A stretch of DNA of 64,000 nt from Epiperipatus broadwayi. Its lineage: Eukaryota; Onychophora; Udeonychophora; Euonychophora; Peripatidae. Positions 1 to 13,381 of this stretch are shown in pieces. The DNA is taken from contig JAQFVV010000286.1 of the NCBI GenBank assembly GCA_028023455.1, positions 1,114,516 to 1,178,515 of the forward strand, written 5' to 3'. The notes under the pieces are model-generated. The model saw nothing but the letters and a program-made list of their open reading frames with translations. It did no database searches and had not been told where the DNA came from. The first letter of the stretch is position 1; the number at the start of each line of letters is the position of its first letter. The position numbers and the translations under genes are program-made.

Positions 1-3000
1 ATTTGTCTATTAATTTGAACTGATATTTCTCTAATTAAAGATAATTAAATCACATAGTTGAGATATTTTATAGATGTTGCTCTTCTTATTTATCCACATA
101 GATACTCTCAATAATTTATAAAAATTCTATTGTGTATTTAATTATACTTGTGGCACTGATATTAGTATAAATGTTATCGTTCAACTGAGTGAGGCTCCTG
201 GTACATTATATTATTTTATTTATAGGGTAAGATTGATATGCCACTTATAGAATGGAGTAAGATTAATTACAACCATACTTAATAATATTATTATAAGTTG
301 GGTTAATATTTTGTTAGTTCATGAAGTAACTAAGTTTATAAGTCAGATACCTAGAGGAAACAGATTTTATTATTTAATTAATGATGTAATAAAACATTCT
401 TTATCTTATACAATATTTATAATTAAATCTTCTGAATAATCCTTAATTTTCTTCAAAAAATGTTGTTTTACATCACTTTGAGATACACCACACATTTAGT
501 TAATAATAAAGTAATAAATCATTTTTTGAATTAAAACATCATAAAAATATTTATGATAATTGCAGAGAACTTGTTATTGTTATTGCATTCATTCAATATT
601 TTTATTATTTTTATATTTAATAAATTAAATATATTTTATTAATTGATTTTTAATCTTTAATTATTTCATTTCAATACCTACTAATTTATATGGTCACATG
701 ATTTTATAATTATTATCATTATTTAAAAAACACACTGCTTTATTAAAAAGTTGTTCATCAATTTTATACACTTACATCATCCTTATCTTAATATTTAGTT
801 TGCAAGATATGAATTAAGTACAATAAAATGTCCCTATCTATTTAATTATATCAATGATAATAGTTTATTATATTAGAGAATTAAAATTGTAAGAATAGTA
901 TTCATTATATTTGAATATTAGAACCCTGAAATAATTTTTAGTCAAATACGATAGTTTAACACAAATCTGCTAGCCCTTATATATAATTATTATGAGATTT
1001 ATTTGTTCTTTTAAATCTATAGTTTTACTCTGAAACAAAGAAAAATCTGAGATAATAGTGGCCTTAGAGATAAATACACATTTGTCAAGTACTTTCATTA
1101 AATAAATATTTATTTATTATAAGAATCTCATAAAGTAATGATCTAATTTTAAAAATTGGAGCAAGTGAAAGTAACTGACTGGTGATTGATACAGGATGGA
1201 GAAACACCAACCAATCATCATTAATTCATTTTTGTAACATTACAATATATAACTTTAAATGAATAATAATTAAGAATTTATTTACTTTAAAATTATTTAT
1301 TTTCACTAAAAAGACTATTCAGCCTAAACTATATTTTGTATTGTTATATTTGACTTATTTATTTTAAATAATTTATTTATAACTGAAACAAAGAATGTAA
1401 AATTTGTCATTATGAATTTTTTAAACAAATCAAAACAAGTTATATGCTTACAATACAAATTTTGTAAGTCATACTGACTTTAAAAGATAGACAAATTAAT
1501 TTTAAATTGTATGTCTGATTAAATATTTATGTAAGGAAAATGCATTTTTTTTTGCATCTTATTGTGATTAGAATACACTTAAAAATCATCTTAAAACTTT
1601 ATTTAAGTAGAAAATCTCAAACCAGATAATGATAGTTTTGTCGATTTAATTTTTACAAAGCATATTATCTATTTAAATGTGTTTAGCTAATCCATAATGC
1701 TTTAAAAAAAATTTAATTAATAATCATAAATGCAGATTACACATGTGAATGAAACATAATATATAGTTAATTATTAAGAATGATTAATATAAAACGTTAT
1801 TATTTATATTTGATGTTTATTTTCTTGTGAATGATCATTTCAATGTTTTGTGTTTAAGTAAAATTTTACTTATATTTTATATATTTAATAAAGAAATAAA
1901 AGTTTTATAATAAAAATAATCTAATGAATTAGTAAGTACCTGAATGGAATTTAATATAGCAGATTTATTGAAGTTCTTGTATTCCCAGGTTAAGTTAAAT
2001 ATTGTCTGATGATTATAAGTAGATGTTTTTTCTTTACCTTCATAAACTTGTACTACATATGAGAGTCAAAGTAAAATAAATCCATCTAGAAAATTTTACT
2101 TATGAATATTTGCAGAAATAAATAGTTTTAAGGCATTATTGATAATAAAGTAATATCAATGTCGTAAGCTTTAATATGAGGATAATTGATATAATGTTAA
2201 AATAAAAAATGTAACCCATTGTTTTCTGAAGAACAGAATATTCAATGTATAGACCTCAGTTTTATTGTTTACCAAGAAGAATTGAATTATAAATTATCAA
2301 TTGTTTTGGGTCAGAGGAAAATACTTCATTAAATTATGTAAGATATATATTGCCTATAATAACTTCTTTCATATACACTTTAATACAAAGAAATTAAAGG
2401 AAAAGAATAAGAGATTATGTAAGATACATAATCACTACCATTTAAGAATTTAATGTTAAATCATACATTTTTTTAATACTTGTAATGCCATGAAATTGTT
2501 AGATCCTATTTATATACTATTTTAATATTTATTCTACATATTGCATGGAATTGATATAAGAACCATTTATATTATCTGTAGCAGAAAATCTTGCAACATT
2601 GTTTAACAAATGTTTATAAATTTATTTCACTACATAAACTTACTGTACGTTAATATCAAAAATTAATGTCTTTAGATTCTTCAGAGTCAAAATAAGTCAT
2701 TAAGCATCAGAGATAAAATTCATAAAATTTAAAATCAAATAAATCATTACATAGTAGTCACCAGATAAATAGATTTAAAAAAATTTTATTGTATACACAG
2801 TAATTCATTATATTTAGTTTTTGTGAATGATTTGAGGGTAGATATTTTTATCCCATGACAATTAGTATTGTTATTATGTAATTCTTTTGTAATATTAATA
2901 AATTTTATTTTATTGTTGGCATTGTATGTTTCATTATCGTTCTTTGTAAATTAAAAAGAACTCAAAATTTGATAAATAAAATTCTCTTATAATTTTATAG

Positions 3001-3253
3001 TGGAGGAATAAGTTAATCACCAATATATAAAATGACTTCTAAACAATCTATGATAAAACTATATATATATATAAGATGCTTTCTTATGTTTGATTTTTTT
3101 TAAATGTGGATATTATAGATGCAAGTGTATGATTATTAAGTTGCATTAAATCATCAATTAATATTGTTGTCATCTTCTATCAATAAAGTTGATGACAATA
3201 TTGGGAAAGGGTCATTCACATGAAATAACCATCCCCTGATATATATATATAAA
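1..3253. other. AT-rich DNA without recognisable gene
   Basis: I see no coding region, RNA gene or transposon here. The stretch is dominated by A and T with short homopolymers and TA runs. A small hairpin at about 3160-3205 (GTCATC and GATGAC arms) precedes the repeats at 3254. Old, unrecognisable repeats may be hidden here. Confidence 0.6.
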
Positions 3254-3660
3254 CAGTCAACACTTAGACAATCCCAATATCAATAACAATCAACAATCTC
3301 AAACTATTGTCAAGGCAATCTCATTTTAACAATTATTTATGGTTCACTATGTTTATATAGACACTAAAAATTTCTATCTTAACCATAGAGATTGAAATTA
3401 TTGATACAAAAAAGTTTAAATAAACCTCCTTAAACAAGTAAATATAATCTCTCCTAAATTCAGACTAATAAATAGTTAATTATGACATTACAAACTGCAA
3501 TTACAATTTTTAAATTGCCTCCAAAGTATTACTTAAATAATAAGTGTAATAATAATGTTCAAGGTTAAATGGGTTTATAAGTAATCATTAATAACCAGTC
3601 AACACTTAGACAATCCCAATATCAATAACAATCAACAATCTCAAACTGTTGTCAAGGCAA
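3254..3660 (+). repeat. Duplicated 65-nt dispersed repeat
   Basis: The segments 3254-3318 and 3596-3660 are near-identical direct copies; I see one difference (ACTATTG against ACTGTTG). A third, more diverged copy lies at 54868-54935, and all begin close to CAGTCA and end at TCAAGGCAA. Two copies adjoin TA runs. This is a fragment of a dispersed family of unknown type; no protein or tRNA-like signal is visible. Confidence 0.7.
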
Positions 3661-3755
3661 AATAAGAGTCATAGATCACATGACCCTATTACCTCATGTT
3701 TCTGTTTTTTATTTATATATTTCATTTAATTAATTTATAATTGTTATGTTTCCCT

Positions 3756-4015
3756 ATATAAATATATGATGAACATTTTTCAGAAACTCGAATATAGCAC
3801 ATCGTTTTAGATATCTAAAAATTATCAAGTAATAAGACGGTTATATGTGATTTGTAATATATATATATGCACTAATTTTTATTGTTTATATATATAAATA
3901 TATCATATACATTTTTCAGGAACTCAAATATAGCACATCGTTTTAAGTAAAACTTATCAAGTATTAAGACTCTTATCTGTGATTTTTAAAATATATATAT
4001 GTATGCACTGGATAA
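3756..4015 (+). repeat. Two-copy tandem repeat, 136-nt period
   Basis: Two head-to-tail units share AATATAGCACATCGTTTTA and a closing TATGCACT. The same landmarks recur 136 nt apart (TGCACT at 3868 and 4004). The units differ by point changes and by the length of a TA run. No coding or RNA gene signal is seen. Confidence 0.75.
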
Positions 4016-4896
4016 GTTTATTGAACAAAAAGAACCGGCATAGTATTGAATTTATTTTGAGATTATATTAGTAATTTCTCTTTTTAAAAAAATTGAGATG
4101 TATCAATACAAATCTAATGATCGACAACGATAAATTTGCATATTTTATCAGTGATAAAATATGCAAATTATAGATTTAGAAAATTTAGAAAATAAAACTT
4201 TTATTACTTGAAGTGATACTGCATTAGTATCAACAAATGGACTGATTTTTTTTTCTGAAAACTTTAATACATATGTTAGTGGAAGCAATTATCTTCGACT
4301 TAAAATCATTGCAAAAAATAAATATCGGCTCTATGTACTCAAATTCTCTATTATTGTTGAATCTTTGAAGAAATAAAGATGGAGTATGTAATCATTAAAT
4401 AACTTGAAACATTTACGCTTTAATCAAACATAAATTATAGGTTATATTAAATTTAGAAATCCGAAATTAATGTCCTGTAAGCAAAAATTATTATAGTAAT
4501 TATAACCTCATAGACTAGAATAATTTCATTTAAAATAGGTTCTATTCCAAAACATATTTATAGAATCATTGTGATTCTCTTATTCTTTCACTAAATCTTC
4601 TGCATTCACTGTATTAATATTAAGATAATAAAAAATACCAACATATTTTTCTATATAACTAAACACAATGCATATATGCTTTTACCTTATTTAGGAGAAC
4701 AATCAATTCCCCAAAATTTATTGTAACGCTAGAAGATCATATAAAAGGAAAGGGATTATAATGATTTTTTATGGGGGAAAAAATTAATTTTTTGCTGCAG
4801 ATATAAAAATATATTATAAACTGTGAATATTATATTAATAAACAATTTAACCTAGTACACATACTAATTTTAAAATATCTTAATATACAATCTATA
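4016..4896. other. AT-rich DNA, nothing recognised
   Basis: No gene, tRNA-like sequence or transposon terminus is visible. A short inverted repeat around 4135-4165 (TTTGCATATTTTATC and GATAAAATATGCAAA) can form a hairpin. Confidence 0.5.
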
Positions 4897-5394
4897 TATG
4901 TATTCAAGCACAAGTGCGTGTGCGGCGCAACTACTCCCAAAAGCTATTAATACAAATACAAATAGCTAACTAAAAATATTAAAACAGCTGAGCGCTTTCA
5001 AAGGATCTTGCCTTCATAATCATAGCTTGCTTACGTTTAAATTTATGCAAATATGTTAATTCCATCTTTTTGATAGAGAAAAACACGTGTCCTTCCTGTT
5101 TATGGCATCGCTGTCGTGAGAGATAAATAAAACCTCTTTGATCTTTCTTTTGAGGTCATGTCTCTCTCTACATACGATGGTAGGATTGTCCGGAATGCAC
5201 TCATGGTGACTTGTGCACTGGTGCTGATAAAAAACTGAATAAGTAGAAGGATCGTTGCGAGCTCTATTGTACGAATACTTGTGTTGTGCCAATCGTGTGG
5301 CCAAAGATGCTCTGCTTTCCCCATAATATGTGCCTTTGCAATAGTTATTTGGACAAGCAATGTTATATACTGTATGGGGGGTCTGTAACAGTGG
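4897..5394 (-). mobile_element. Left arm of PLE inverted repeat (GIY-YIG end, minus strand)
   Basis: This 498-nt arm is the reverse complement of 5659-6156, with equal lengths and therefore no net indel. I count six differences, all transitions, three of them at CpG sites. Read on the minus strand it encodes the C-terminal region of a Penelope-like element, including the cysteine-bearing GIY-YIG-type segment NIACPNNYCKGTYYGES followed by a basic HKYSYNRA stretch and a RERHDLKRKIKE helix, ending at a stop near 5056. The arm also carries about 150 nt of 3' flanking element sequence rich in CG dinucleotides for this region. It is probably a second, inverted partial copy made during insertion of the element on the plus strand. 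Confidence 0.85.
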
Positions 5395-6156
5395 GGCAGA
5401 TGCAAAAACAAATGTAGCAGAATATAGAAATGATCTACTGAATTTAGGCTTCAGACAATCCATCATCAACAAAAAAATCTCACACATTCAGAATAAACCT
5501 CTCAACTCTCATGCCACACAGGATAAACCCAGATTATTACTTCCATACATACCCAATTTACACAAGAAACTACATTCCATCCTTAACAACAAATATCAGC
5601 TCTGTTTTCGAACCCTCCAAATTCTAACAATCTAATTAACAATACCAAAGATCAAACTCCACTGTTACAGACCCCCCATACAGTATATAACATTGCTTGT
5701 CCAAATAACTATTGCAAAGGCACATATTATGGGGAAAGCAGAGTATCTTTGGCCACACGATTGGCACAACACAAGTATTCGTACAATAGAGCTCGCAACG
5801 ATCCTTCTACTTATTCAGTTTTTTATCAGCACCAGTGCACAAGTCACCATGAGTGCATTCCAGACAATCCTACCATCGTATGTAGAGAGAGACATGACCT
5901 CAAAAGAAAGATCAAAGAGGCTTTATTTATCTCTCACGACAGCGATGCCATAAACAGGAAGGACACGTGTTTTTCTCTATCAAAAAGATGGAATTAGCAT
6001 ATTTGCATAAATTTAAATGTAAGCAAGCTATGATTATGAAGGCAAGATCCTTTGAAAGTGCTCAGCTGTTTTAATATTTTTAGTTAGCTATTTGTATTTG
6101 TATTAATAGCTTTTGGGAGCAGTTGCGCCGCACACGCACTTGTGCTTGAATACATA
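5395..6156 (+). mobile_element. Penelope-like element, C-terminal linker and GIY-YIG endonuclease end
   Basis: The 264-nt spacer (5395-5658) plus the right arm (5659-6156) read as the end of a PLE polyprotein on the plus strand. The spacer encodes the connector after reverse transcriptase (NLGFRQSIINKKI, then KPRLLLPYIPNLHKKL). After a stop and frame change comes a GIY-YIG-type domain with CPNNYCKGTYYGES, HKYSYNRA and a terminal helix, ending about 5997. PLEs use this nuclease to nick target DNA for reverse transcription. The element lacks its reverse transcriptase here, so it is 5'-truncated. Near identity to its inverted partner suggests a young insertion or gene conversion. The DNA is visibly less AT-rich than its surroundings. 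Confidence 0.85.
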
Positions 6157-7480
6157 CATTTCCCAAAAGTAAAATTATTTAACTTAATCGAATCTATATA
6201 TGTGTAAATTGTGATATGCATATATTATATTGGTAAACATTTGAAATATGTATGTATGAAAGATAATATAACTTAAATTATGTAAAAAGGCAAAAATATT
6301 CAGCTTAATGTTATTTCTAATAATCCATCTATTCAGCACACATTATAATTCAGTTTTATGAATCATTAGTTACTCATTCTAAAGGCTTATCATTATCTTA
6401 AATCTTTGATGATCTTTATTTTTTGGAGGAGGTACACCAAGTGTTGATTGCTGATAATTTCTACAGAAAAGTTTATAATGCTTTTTTGGTTTTCCTTTTA
6501 TACAACATATTATAAATCAGGATCAAATTGCTCAAAATGTTGTTCTTGGTTTCATGATAAATTCTTCCTTCAGTTCTTTGATATCCTAGTTCTTCTCTGC
6601 TAACTTATTGATTTTCATTTCTTTGTCCAGTTGCATTAATTACTTGTTAGTTATATCTTCCATGTAGTATTGTGCAAAAGCTCTTCGATATCATTGGCAT
6701 CAATTTCTTTTTGTCATCTTTATCCAAAATTTCAACAAAATGCTGCATTAATTGTTGAAGAAGTGATGCAATGTTCAGTGATACTGGTTGTTATGTTTTG
6801 GAGTTGAAAATGTTTGTATCTGTAAACTTTTAAAAAAAAATTAATGATGCTAAAAAACATATGTGATTTCACAAGTACAAGAAAGGAAGAATATATTTGC
6901 AGTTGACATTTTTTTATGTTTTCCAAAAAATTGTTAATCATATTGCACTGAAAAAATATTCATACTGAAATTTCCTTTTTTTTTAAATTCATAATCTTAT
7001 TTATGCAAAATTATTTAAAATTAAAAAAAAAGAAATGTTTAATATCTCACTTAACTGTACTGTTGTGATCATAAAGGTTTGTTATTTATCAATACTGTAA
7101 GGATAAACATATCATAGCACTGTACATTATTAAAACCTAATCAAACTGTTAACTTTGAACAAAATAAAAACTCTGACATATTAAAAAAGAAAAATATATA
7201 TCTTATTCATTCTGCATTTGCAAATTATAATCAATATTTAAAACTTTTTTCTACAGTATGCAGATCTAAATAAATAGTATTTTATATACAAATACATTAT
7301 CTGCTGTCTTTTTATGGCATGATTATATCACATATTATACATGGTAGTCATTTTTTAGCTAATTTTTAAATAATACAATTTATTTTAATGGCAGAAATAC
7401 AGGCCATTTTATATAAAAATTAAAATCATGCATTTTTTTCAATTTATTTGTTTTGCATTTTTATCATACAAGATTTATTA
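6157..7480. other. AT-rich DNA, nothing recognised
   Basis: Only short spurious reading frames are present. No transposon terminus, tRNA-like element or tandem array is evident. Confidence 0.5.
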
Positions 7481-8265
7481 TTAAATGCATAATGCATGAA
7501 ACCATCTCCCTCCTTTCTTGTTTCGTTGTTTTTATTAAAAATACAATTACAATAATATCAGTTTTGAGTGATAGCAATGAGTATTCATAAAGACTTTAAT
7601 TTAAAATTGCTTGACTGAATATTTTAGATAATATATATGATACATAATTTTAAATTAATTATTAATAATATATGACCAAAATTTATTTTTAGTTTTATGC
7701 TGAATGAAATTTGTATTATTTTGTTTTTGGTACTATAATTTTTTTTAATTTGTCATAATGCTACTGTTGTCTTGGATATGTCTAAAATAAAACTGAGATT
7801 ATGATTTAAAATTTAGCAGGTCAACATTATTTTTAGCTTAGATTTAGTGACTATTAATCATATAAAGTTAATTACTTATTGCATAATTCATGAAATCATT
7901 TCCTTCTTCCCCTTTTTTAACTGAAAGTGCTTTAGACAATAACAATTTTAGTTTTAATTCAAAATTAGTTGACTGAATATTTTAACTAATATAATGCTCA
8001 ATTTAAAATTAATTATTAATAGAATATGATATGATCAAAATTTATTTTTAGTATTAAGATGAATAAAACTTGTATTTTTTTTTTGGTACTGTATTTTTTT
8101 AAATTTGCAATAATGTCATCCTTGGCATAGATATGTCTGAAACAAATTATGATATTATGATTTAAAATTAAGCAAATAATGTACAGTAAATGATATTTTC
8201 ACTTATATTTAGTAACTTTGATTATGTAAATATTATTATAAATTATATTATGCACAAAATCTTTT
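7480..8265 (+). repeat. Diverged tandem repeat, period about 390 nt
   Basis: Two consecutive units share an ordered set of landmarks: GCATAATGCATGAAA or GCATAATTCATGAAA, then TTGACTGAATATTTTA, CAAAATTTATTTTTAGT, TTGGTACT, and GATATGTCT. The first run starts near 7488 and the second near 7880. A partial third start is suggested at about 8251. The units are heavily diverged with many small indels, so this is an old duplication. Confidence 0.65.
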
Positions 8266-9321
8266 TTTTTCAAAATAACTTGCAATTATGATAATCATAA
8301 TTTTTGTCACAAGAAAAATACCTTTATTATAAATTTTAATTTATAAAAGTGATAAAATATACAGTTTTCAAGCTAAAGTGCATAAACAAGGCAAAACTCT
8401 CCATCATGTGATCATGTGAACTAAAGTTCATATTTTAAAATATAATATTAATGCATTTGATTGTTGTACATCATCAAAATAAGCTTTTGGTTATCTAATT
8501 GTACTGAATAAAGCACTTTTCTTACTTTTGTAATTATTAAATTTTGCTTTGGATATGTCACTAATGAATGTATTGCTTTTCTTGCAAGGATACTGGATGT
8601 AAATTAAACATCAGATTGTACATTAATCATATTTTAACATTATATTCAAAATACTGTTACTGTATTTTAACTTCTGTACTCTCTATAATAAATAAACCCT
8701 GTGCTGTACATTTTAGCATAAATGTCACCATTTTTTTGGCTTGCATAAAGTCACTATTTTATGACATCATCAATCTTATAAAATAGCCACCATTTTGAAA
8801 ATGATGGATTTTAAAAAATTTATTTTTTTTACAATTGTTATAGTGAATAATTAGTTGTAAATCAAAATAGTATGTACAAAAATGATGATTACTATGATGC
8901 ATTCCCACATAGATATTCAGTGCTAAGCACTGAAAAGTAAACATTTTGAACTTCATTAACCAAAGTCAAAGATTATCAATTACTTATTCTAGAAAATTAT
9001 TAAATTCACACTGGAAAACAGACAAATTAAAACTTAATGTTAAATAATCTACAGCATTATAAATGAACCTGTATTGTCATGGACTTTATAAAAAACACTT
9101 TTTTCTACTTCCTCAAATAAACCTCCCATAACAATATTTATACAAAAGTTTATTTCAAGATATGTCATTCTATATTTAAATAGATAATATTTAACTTCTA
9201 GTAATTATATTAAAATTTTAATATTACATATTATCATGTTTTAAGTATATACATGCAGTTAACATATAAAATCATACAGATGAGATTATTTTACAGTTCA
9301 ATTTTATATATATATATATAT
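8266..9321. other. AT-rich DNA, nothing recognised
   Basis: Contains a TA run at about 9306-9320 and short frames without similarity. The frames at 8568-8786 and 8759-8956 look random: low complexity, and no recognisable motif. Confidence 0.5.
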
Positions 9322-9349
9322 TGTAACGATATATAAATATGTCGTTACA
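9322..9349. repeat. 28-nt imperfect palindrome TGTAACG...CGTTACA
   Basis: TGTAACGA at the left and TCGTTACA at the right flank an AT core that is nearly self-complementary. TGTAACG is a common start of Gypsy-type LTRs, but a matching second terminus was not found, so the meaning is open. Confidence 0.5.
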
Positions 9350-9639
9350 TTTATTTAAAATAAAAACTTAAAAGTTCGCAAATAAAAGGAAAAAACTAAA
9401 CGCTAAAATTAAAATGTTTGTTAAACATATATATATTCGCACGGATGCTAAACTTTAAAAATATTTTTTTTCATAAACAAAAAAAAAAAGTATTTGAACG
9501 TATTTTTTTAAATAAAAAAATACAAGATTAAAATATAAAACTATTTTAATAAAAAAATAACGTAAGTTAAAATAAAAACAGGTATTATTTAATTCCTGTA
9601 ATCTGTAAATGGAAATGATTGTTTATTAATTATCTAAAA

Positions 9640-11340
9640 GCTGTGTAATTAAAAAGTCAGATGAAAAGTTAGATAAGAGAAGAAAGAGATTTTAGCTTGA
9701 CCAATGGAAGCACTAAGCCTTGGCTCGGACCCTAACGAAAGTGATAGATTAGTGACATTTTGTTCATTGAATCCTTGTGGATAATATAAAAAGGGAAATA
9801 CAGTTTTTTCTGACAGTTCCAGCGTTGTGTGTTTGAGAGATGTGGTATGACGCACATACCACACTCTCTATAAAAAGACTGTGATACCTTGAACCAGCTA
9901 TTGCCATCTCCAGAACATTACCTTCCAATGGAGGCATCGCGGGAATTGAAAGCAGAGGCCTGGACTCTTCTACCATAAGCTATATGAAATGAACAATTGT
10001 TAAAATCAATTAAGAACTTTCATCAAGTTTTACAAATTGATAAACAAGCCAACTGAAATGTTAAAACGGACTCTTATCTGACTTTTGTAAGTTTTTAAAT
10101 CAAATTAATAATATTTAATTTTATATGTTTTCCAATTGATAAACATCATTTCCATTTTTTTTTTCCTTATTGTAAAGATTATTTAAATGTATGAAATTTA
10201 AGTTGTTTATAGACGCTTGCATGGATTCGTTTGCGGTTAATCATATTTTGGTTTTCATATTTGATCAAAATATATAGACATTCGATAAATAATGATACCT
10301 TACGGTGAGTATCTAAAATGTATTTATTCGGATGTCTTTTAAGTTATTGGTGACAATGCAAGTATCTTATGGTGAATACTATTGGGTTACTTATAAGTTT
10401 CCCTCTGCGATTGTCGGTATCAATAATTTTGTATTTTGATCGTTTATGTTTATTTTGAAATGTTTTTGACCGTGGAATCTATGTAATCGATCTATACCCA
10501 ACATTTTTAAACAAATCTGTGCGAACGTATTTAAATGTTAAAATTAAGTCGGCGTGAATGGCTATATAGTTTTGTAAAGTTGTATTAAGGGAGGGTAATC
10601 TTAGGTTATTCATTTCGTAGTTGAATTGGTTCAATGGATTGGATATATTTGTGTAATTAGTAGATGTAGTATGAGGTCTGCTACGGGCAGGATTATAGAT
10701 ATACGCCACACACCCTCTGTTTGCCTATGGATGGGTTTGTAAGTCGGCAGAAGACCGCAGTCCATTCCTATGGAGTTTTTTGTTTATTGTTCTACTTGCT
10801 AACAGATGTCACATTCCTGTTGGTGGAGAGTCAATGTCTTCTCTATTTCTACTTATTGTTCAGATGTACATTCCTGACAATATAGTATTTTGTGTTGTCG
10901 TATCATGCTACATTGAATACATGAATGTATCAGATGGATTGGCGCCAATTTGGTCGCGAAATTTGTTGCCTAAGGTTAAATCAGGGAAGAATATTTTCTT
11001 TTCAAATGCAGATCTATGTAGTCTATTCATACTTGACGATCTAAATAATAATTAAACTCATTGAAACTTAGTTAAATGTAAAATTAAAAGTTAATATAAA
11101 AATCTAAAATGTTAAACTTATTCCTCAAAATTTAAATATTATTTTATATGTGCGTAAATAAATATTTTTATATGTTAATTTCTGGCAGTGGCTTTTACTC
11201 TTTGATATTTAAGATATAAATTAAGATATAGATTTTTATCTCTGCGTCTCCACTGAGCTAGTGACTTGGGCTAACGATCGGAATATTTAAATAAAGTGGA
11301 ATCTTAACAGCGCGTATCTGCCTACTTTATAAATTTTTCT
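9640..11340. other. Unidentified block of more balanced base composition
   Basis: G+C rises clearly above the surroundings. Minus-strand frames at 10320-11050 look more protein-like than background (for example residues NPARSRPHTTSTNYTN in the 10479-10709 frame), and a 91-codon plus frame spans 10780-11055. None matches a family I can name. Stops and frame changes suggest either a decayed retroelement (an LTR with a promoter at 9700-9880 is one option), or exons and flank of a host gene. No splice pattern was convincing. Confidence 0.4.
9700..9885 (+). promoter_or_regulatory. Possible promoter-like segment (CCAAT and two TATA motifs)
   Basis: GACCAATGG at about 9700 is followed by ATATAAAAAGGG at about 9785 and CTATAAAAAGACT at about 9869. 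In such AT-rich DNA TATA motifs are cheap, but spacing with a CCAAT box in a G+C-richer block resembles a retroelement LTR or gene promoter. No downstream reading frame confirms it. Confidence 0.25.
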
Positions 11341-13200
11341 AGGCTCAAATGCCTAGATGGCTCCCTTGTAGTGCAGATATTGTTTTCGCGGTTAGATTCG
11401 ATCTTCACTTTCATTCCGATTGGTACAATATATATATATATAAACCAAAGAATTTCACTATTCTCAAAAAAAAATCATTTTATAAAAAAATTATTTTAAA
11501 AAAGAAATCATTTTGCTTTCAATTACTTAAACAAACAGAGTAAAAATAAGGGGAAAGAATGTTATATATCCTGTGTATACTTGACTTTGACTTTAAAGCA
11601 TCATCAATCTTATTTCTTTAATTGAAAATATAAATAATTTATTATACCTTTATTTAAATAATTATATTTTATGAGTCTCATTGTTATTGTGTGTATTTTT
11701 TTACTCTTAGAGCATTTCCATTTTATCTGAGTTTTTTTGTTAATCTTGAAGTAGCTTTACTCTTATATTAAAAGAGAATAATGTGGAAGTTATGTAGATA
11801 TGGTATATTATTTAATTAAGTCAAAAATATAATAATTTTTTGAAGATTCAAATATCTGAAAATCTATTTTAAAATATTGTCTAATAATGTCATGGATAAT
11901 TTATGCAAAGAAAACACATACCACATATGTGTTTGCTATTTATTCATGAGAATTTGACTATATGTCTAATTTATCATTCCTTATGCCTTTATTCTTGTTA
12001 TTTAAATTAAGATTGCTATATTTACTTTAGACGATCATATACATTACTATTAATATGATTACTATTATTATAGTAAGTTTCAGTCATATGTAAAAGACTA
12101 CTTAATATGGAAGCTGAATCAAAAACCATAAACATCATTCTCTCATCATCATAATTCATTTCCTTAGTATTCTGAAGCATATCAATAACATACCTATGCT
12201 ATAATTATAACTAATAATTAGTCAAAAGCATGTTCAGTATACTATTTTGATATATTTAATATATTTGTTTTAAAATATTAAGCAAGCTTTTCTAGTATGC
12301 ATGTTGTATGTATTATTTATATTGAATTACATTTTTGAAAAAAGTTTAAATCCCTTGGAATACCTATATTTAATTATTTATATAAATGTTTATATCTAAT
12401 ATGTGAGGACATAAAATGGTTGATGTTTTCCTATTAAAAAGTCGCAAGTACAACTTATATTGGAAGTCAGTATATGTATGTGTTTTGAATATTTTATTTC
12501 TAGATTATTAAGCAATACTAACAAAGTAACAAGTTTTCTAATATATATATAATAATAATAAATTGTAAAAACATAAAAATAAAATGTACCCGATATTTTG
12601 AAAACAAGGTTTAGTGATTCAAAGTGTTTATATATTTATTATTGTTTTTGCCACATTTTAATATTAATGCAAATCATTATATTTAGATCTAGTTTATAAA
12701 ATCAAATTAAATAGAATTAATTATTCAGATATTTAAATGATATTTATAAATTTAAATTATAAATGAGTGTCATTTGATCAATATAATGATTATTAATTAC
12801 TATTAATTAATGTTTAAGGTGATAATTTGTAATTATTTTCAATTCTGTCCTTGATTAATTTATAAGAATGTTTAGAAACATAATATTAAAGAAGTCTATC
12901 TCATGATTATTTCATGCTTTAAAATCTAATAAGTATTAAGTTTGGTATTTACAAGAAAAAGTTTTGGCATTTCACATTGAGATACTGTCATTAGTCTCTG
13001 CAGACAACTAAGTAATAATGTTGTAAACTATGAAACAATTAACTGAAAATGCTGATTTGCTAGTTATTTTATTGCAATGTCAAAATTGATAAATTTGTTT
13101 TCTTTGAATTTATTGGCTAGTTTAACTTAAACTTTGCTAAGAGATAATTAACTTATATATATAATACAAATAAAATGTTCATTAATTAAAAAACTGCTAT
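11341..13200. other. AT-rich DNA, nothing recognised
   Basis: No gene or element recognised. Poly(A) and TA runs are frequent. Confidence 0.5.
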
Positions 13201-13361
13201 AATAACAATAAAAATAATAAATATAACAGTAATTAAGTATTATATTCAGTCTTTCAATCTGCAGAAGCACTTTCAGTTAATTCTTTAACCCTTCTTAACT
13301 GCTGTTAAATTCAAAATAGTTAATAATTACTTACTATTATATTTATTATTTTTATTATTAC
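13201..13361. repeat. Inverted repeat with about 40-nt arms
   Basis: The arm at 13201-13243 (AATAACAATAAAAATAATAA onward) is largely complementary to 13320-13361, enclosing a less AT-rich loop of about 75 nt, and is followed at once by a (TA) run. It could be a small MITE or foldback. No target duplication was established. Confidence 0.55.
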
Positions 13362-13381
13362 AATATATATATATATATTGT

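Noticed and set aside
10780-11055. 91-codon plus-strand frame as a gene
   Set aside because: No domain is recognisable, and the minus strand of the same segment looks equally protein-like. It is kept only as part of the unidentified block.
9322-11340. Complete LTR retrotransposon or solo LTR starting TGTAACG
   Set aside because: No matching second terminus, primer-binding site or gag-pol similarity was found.
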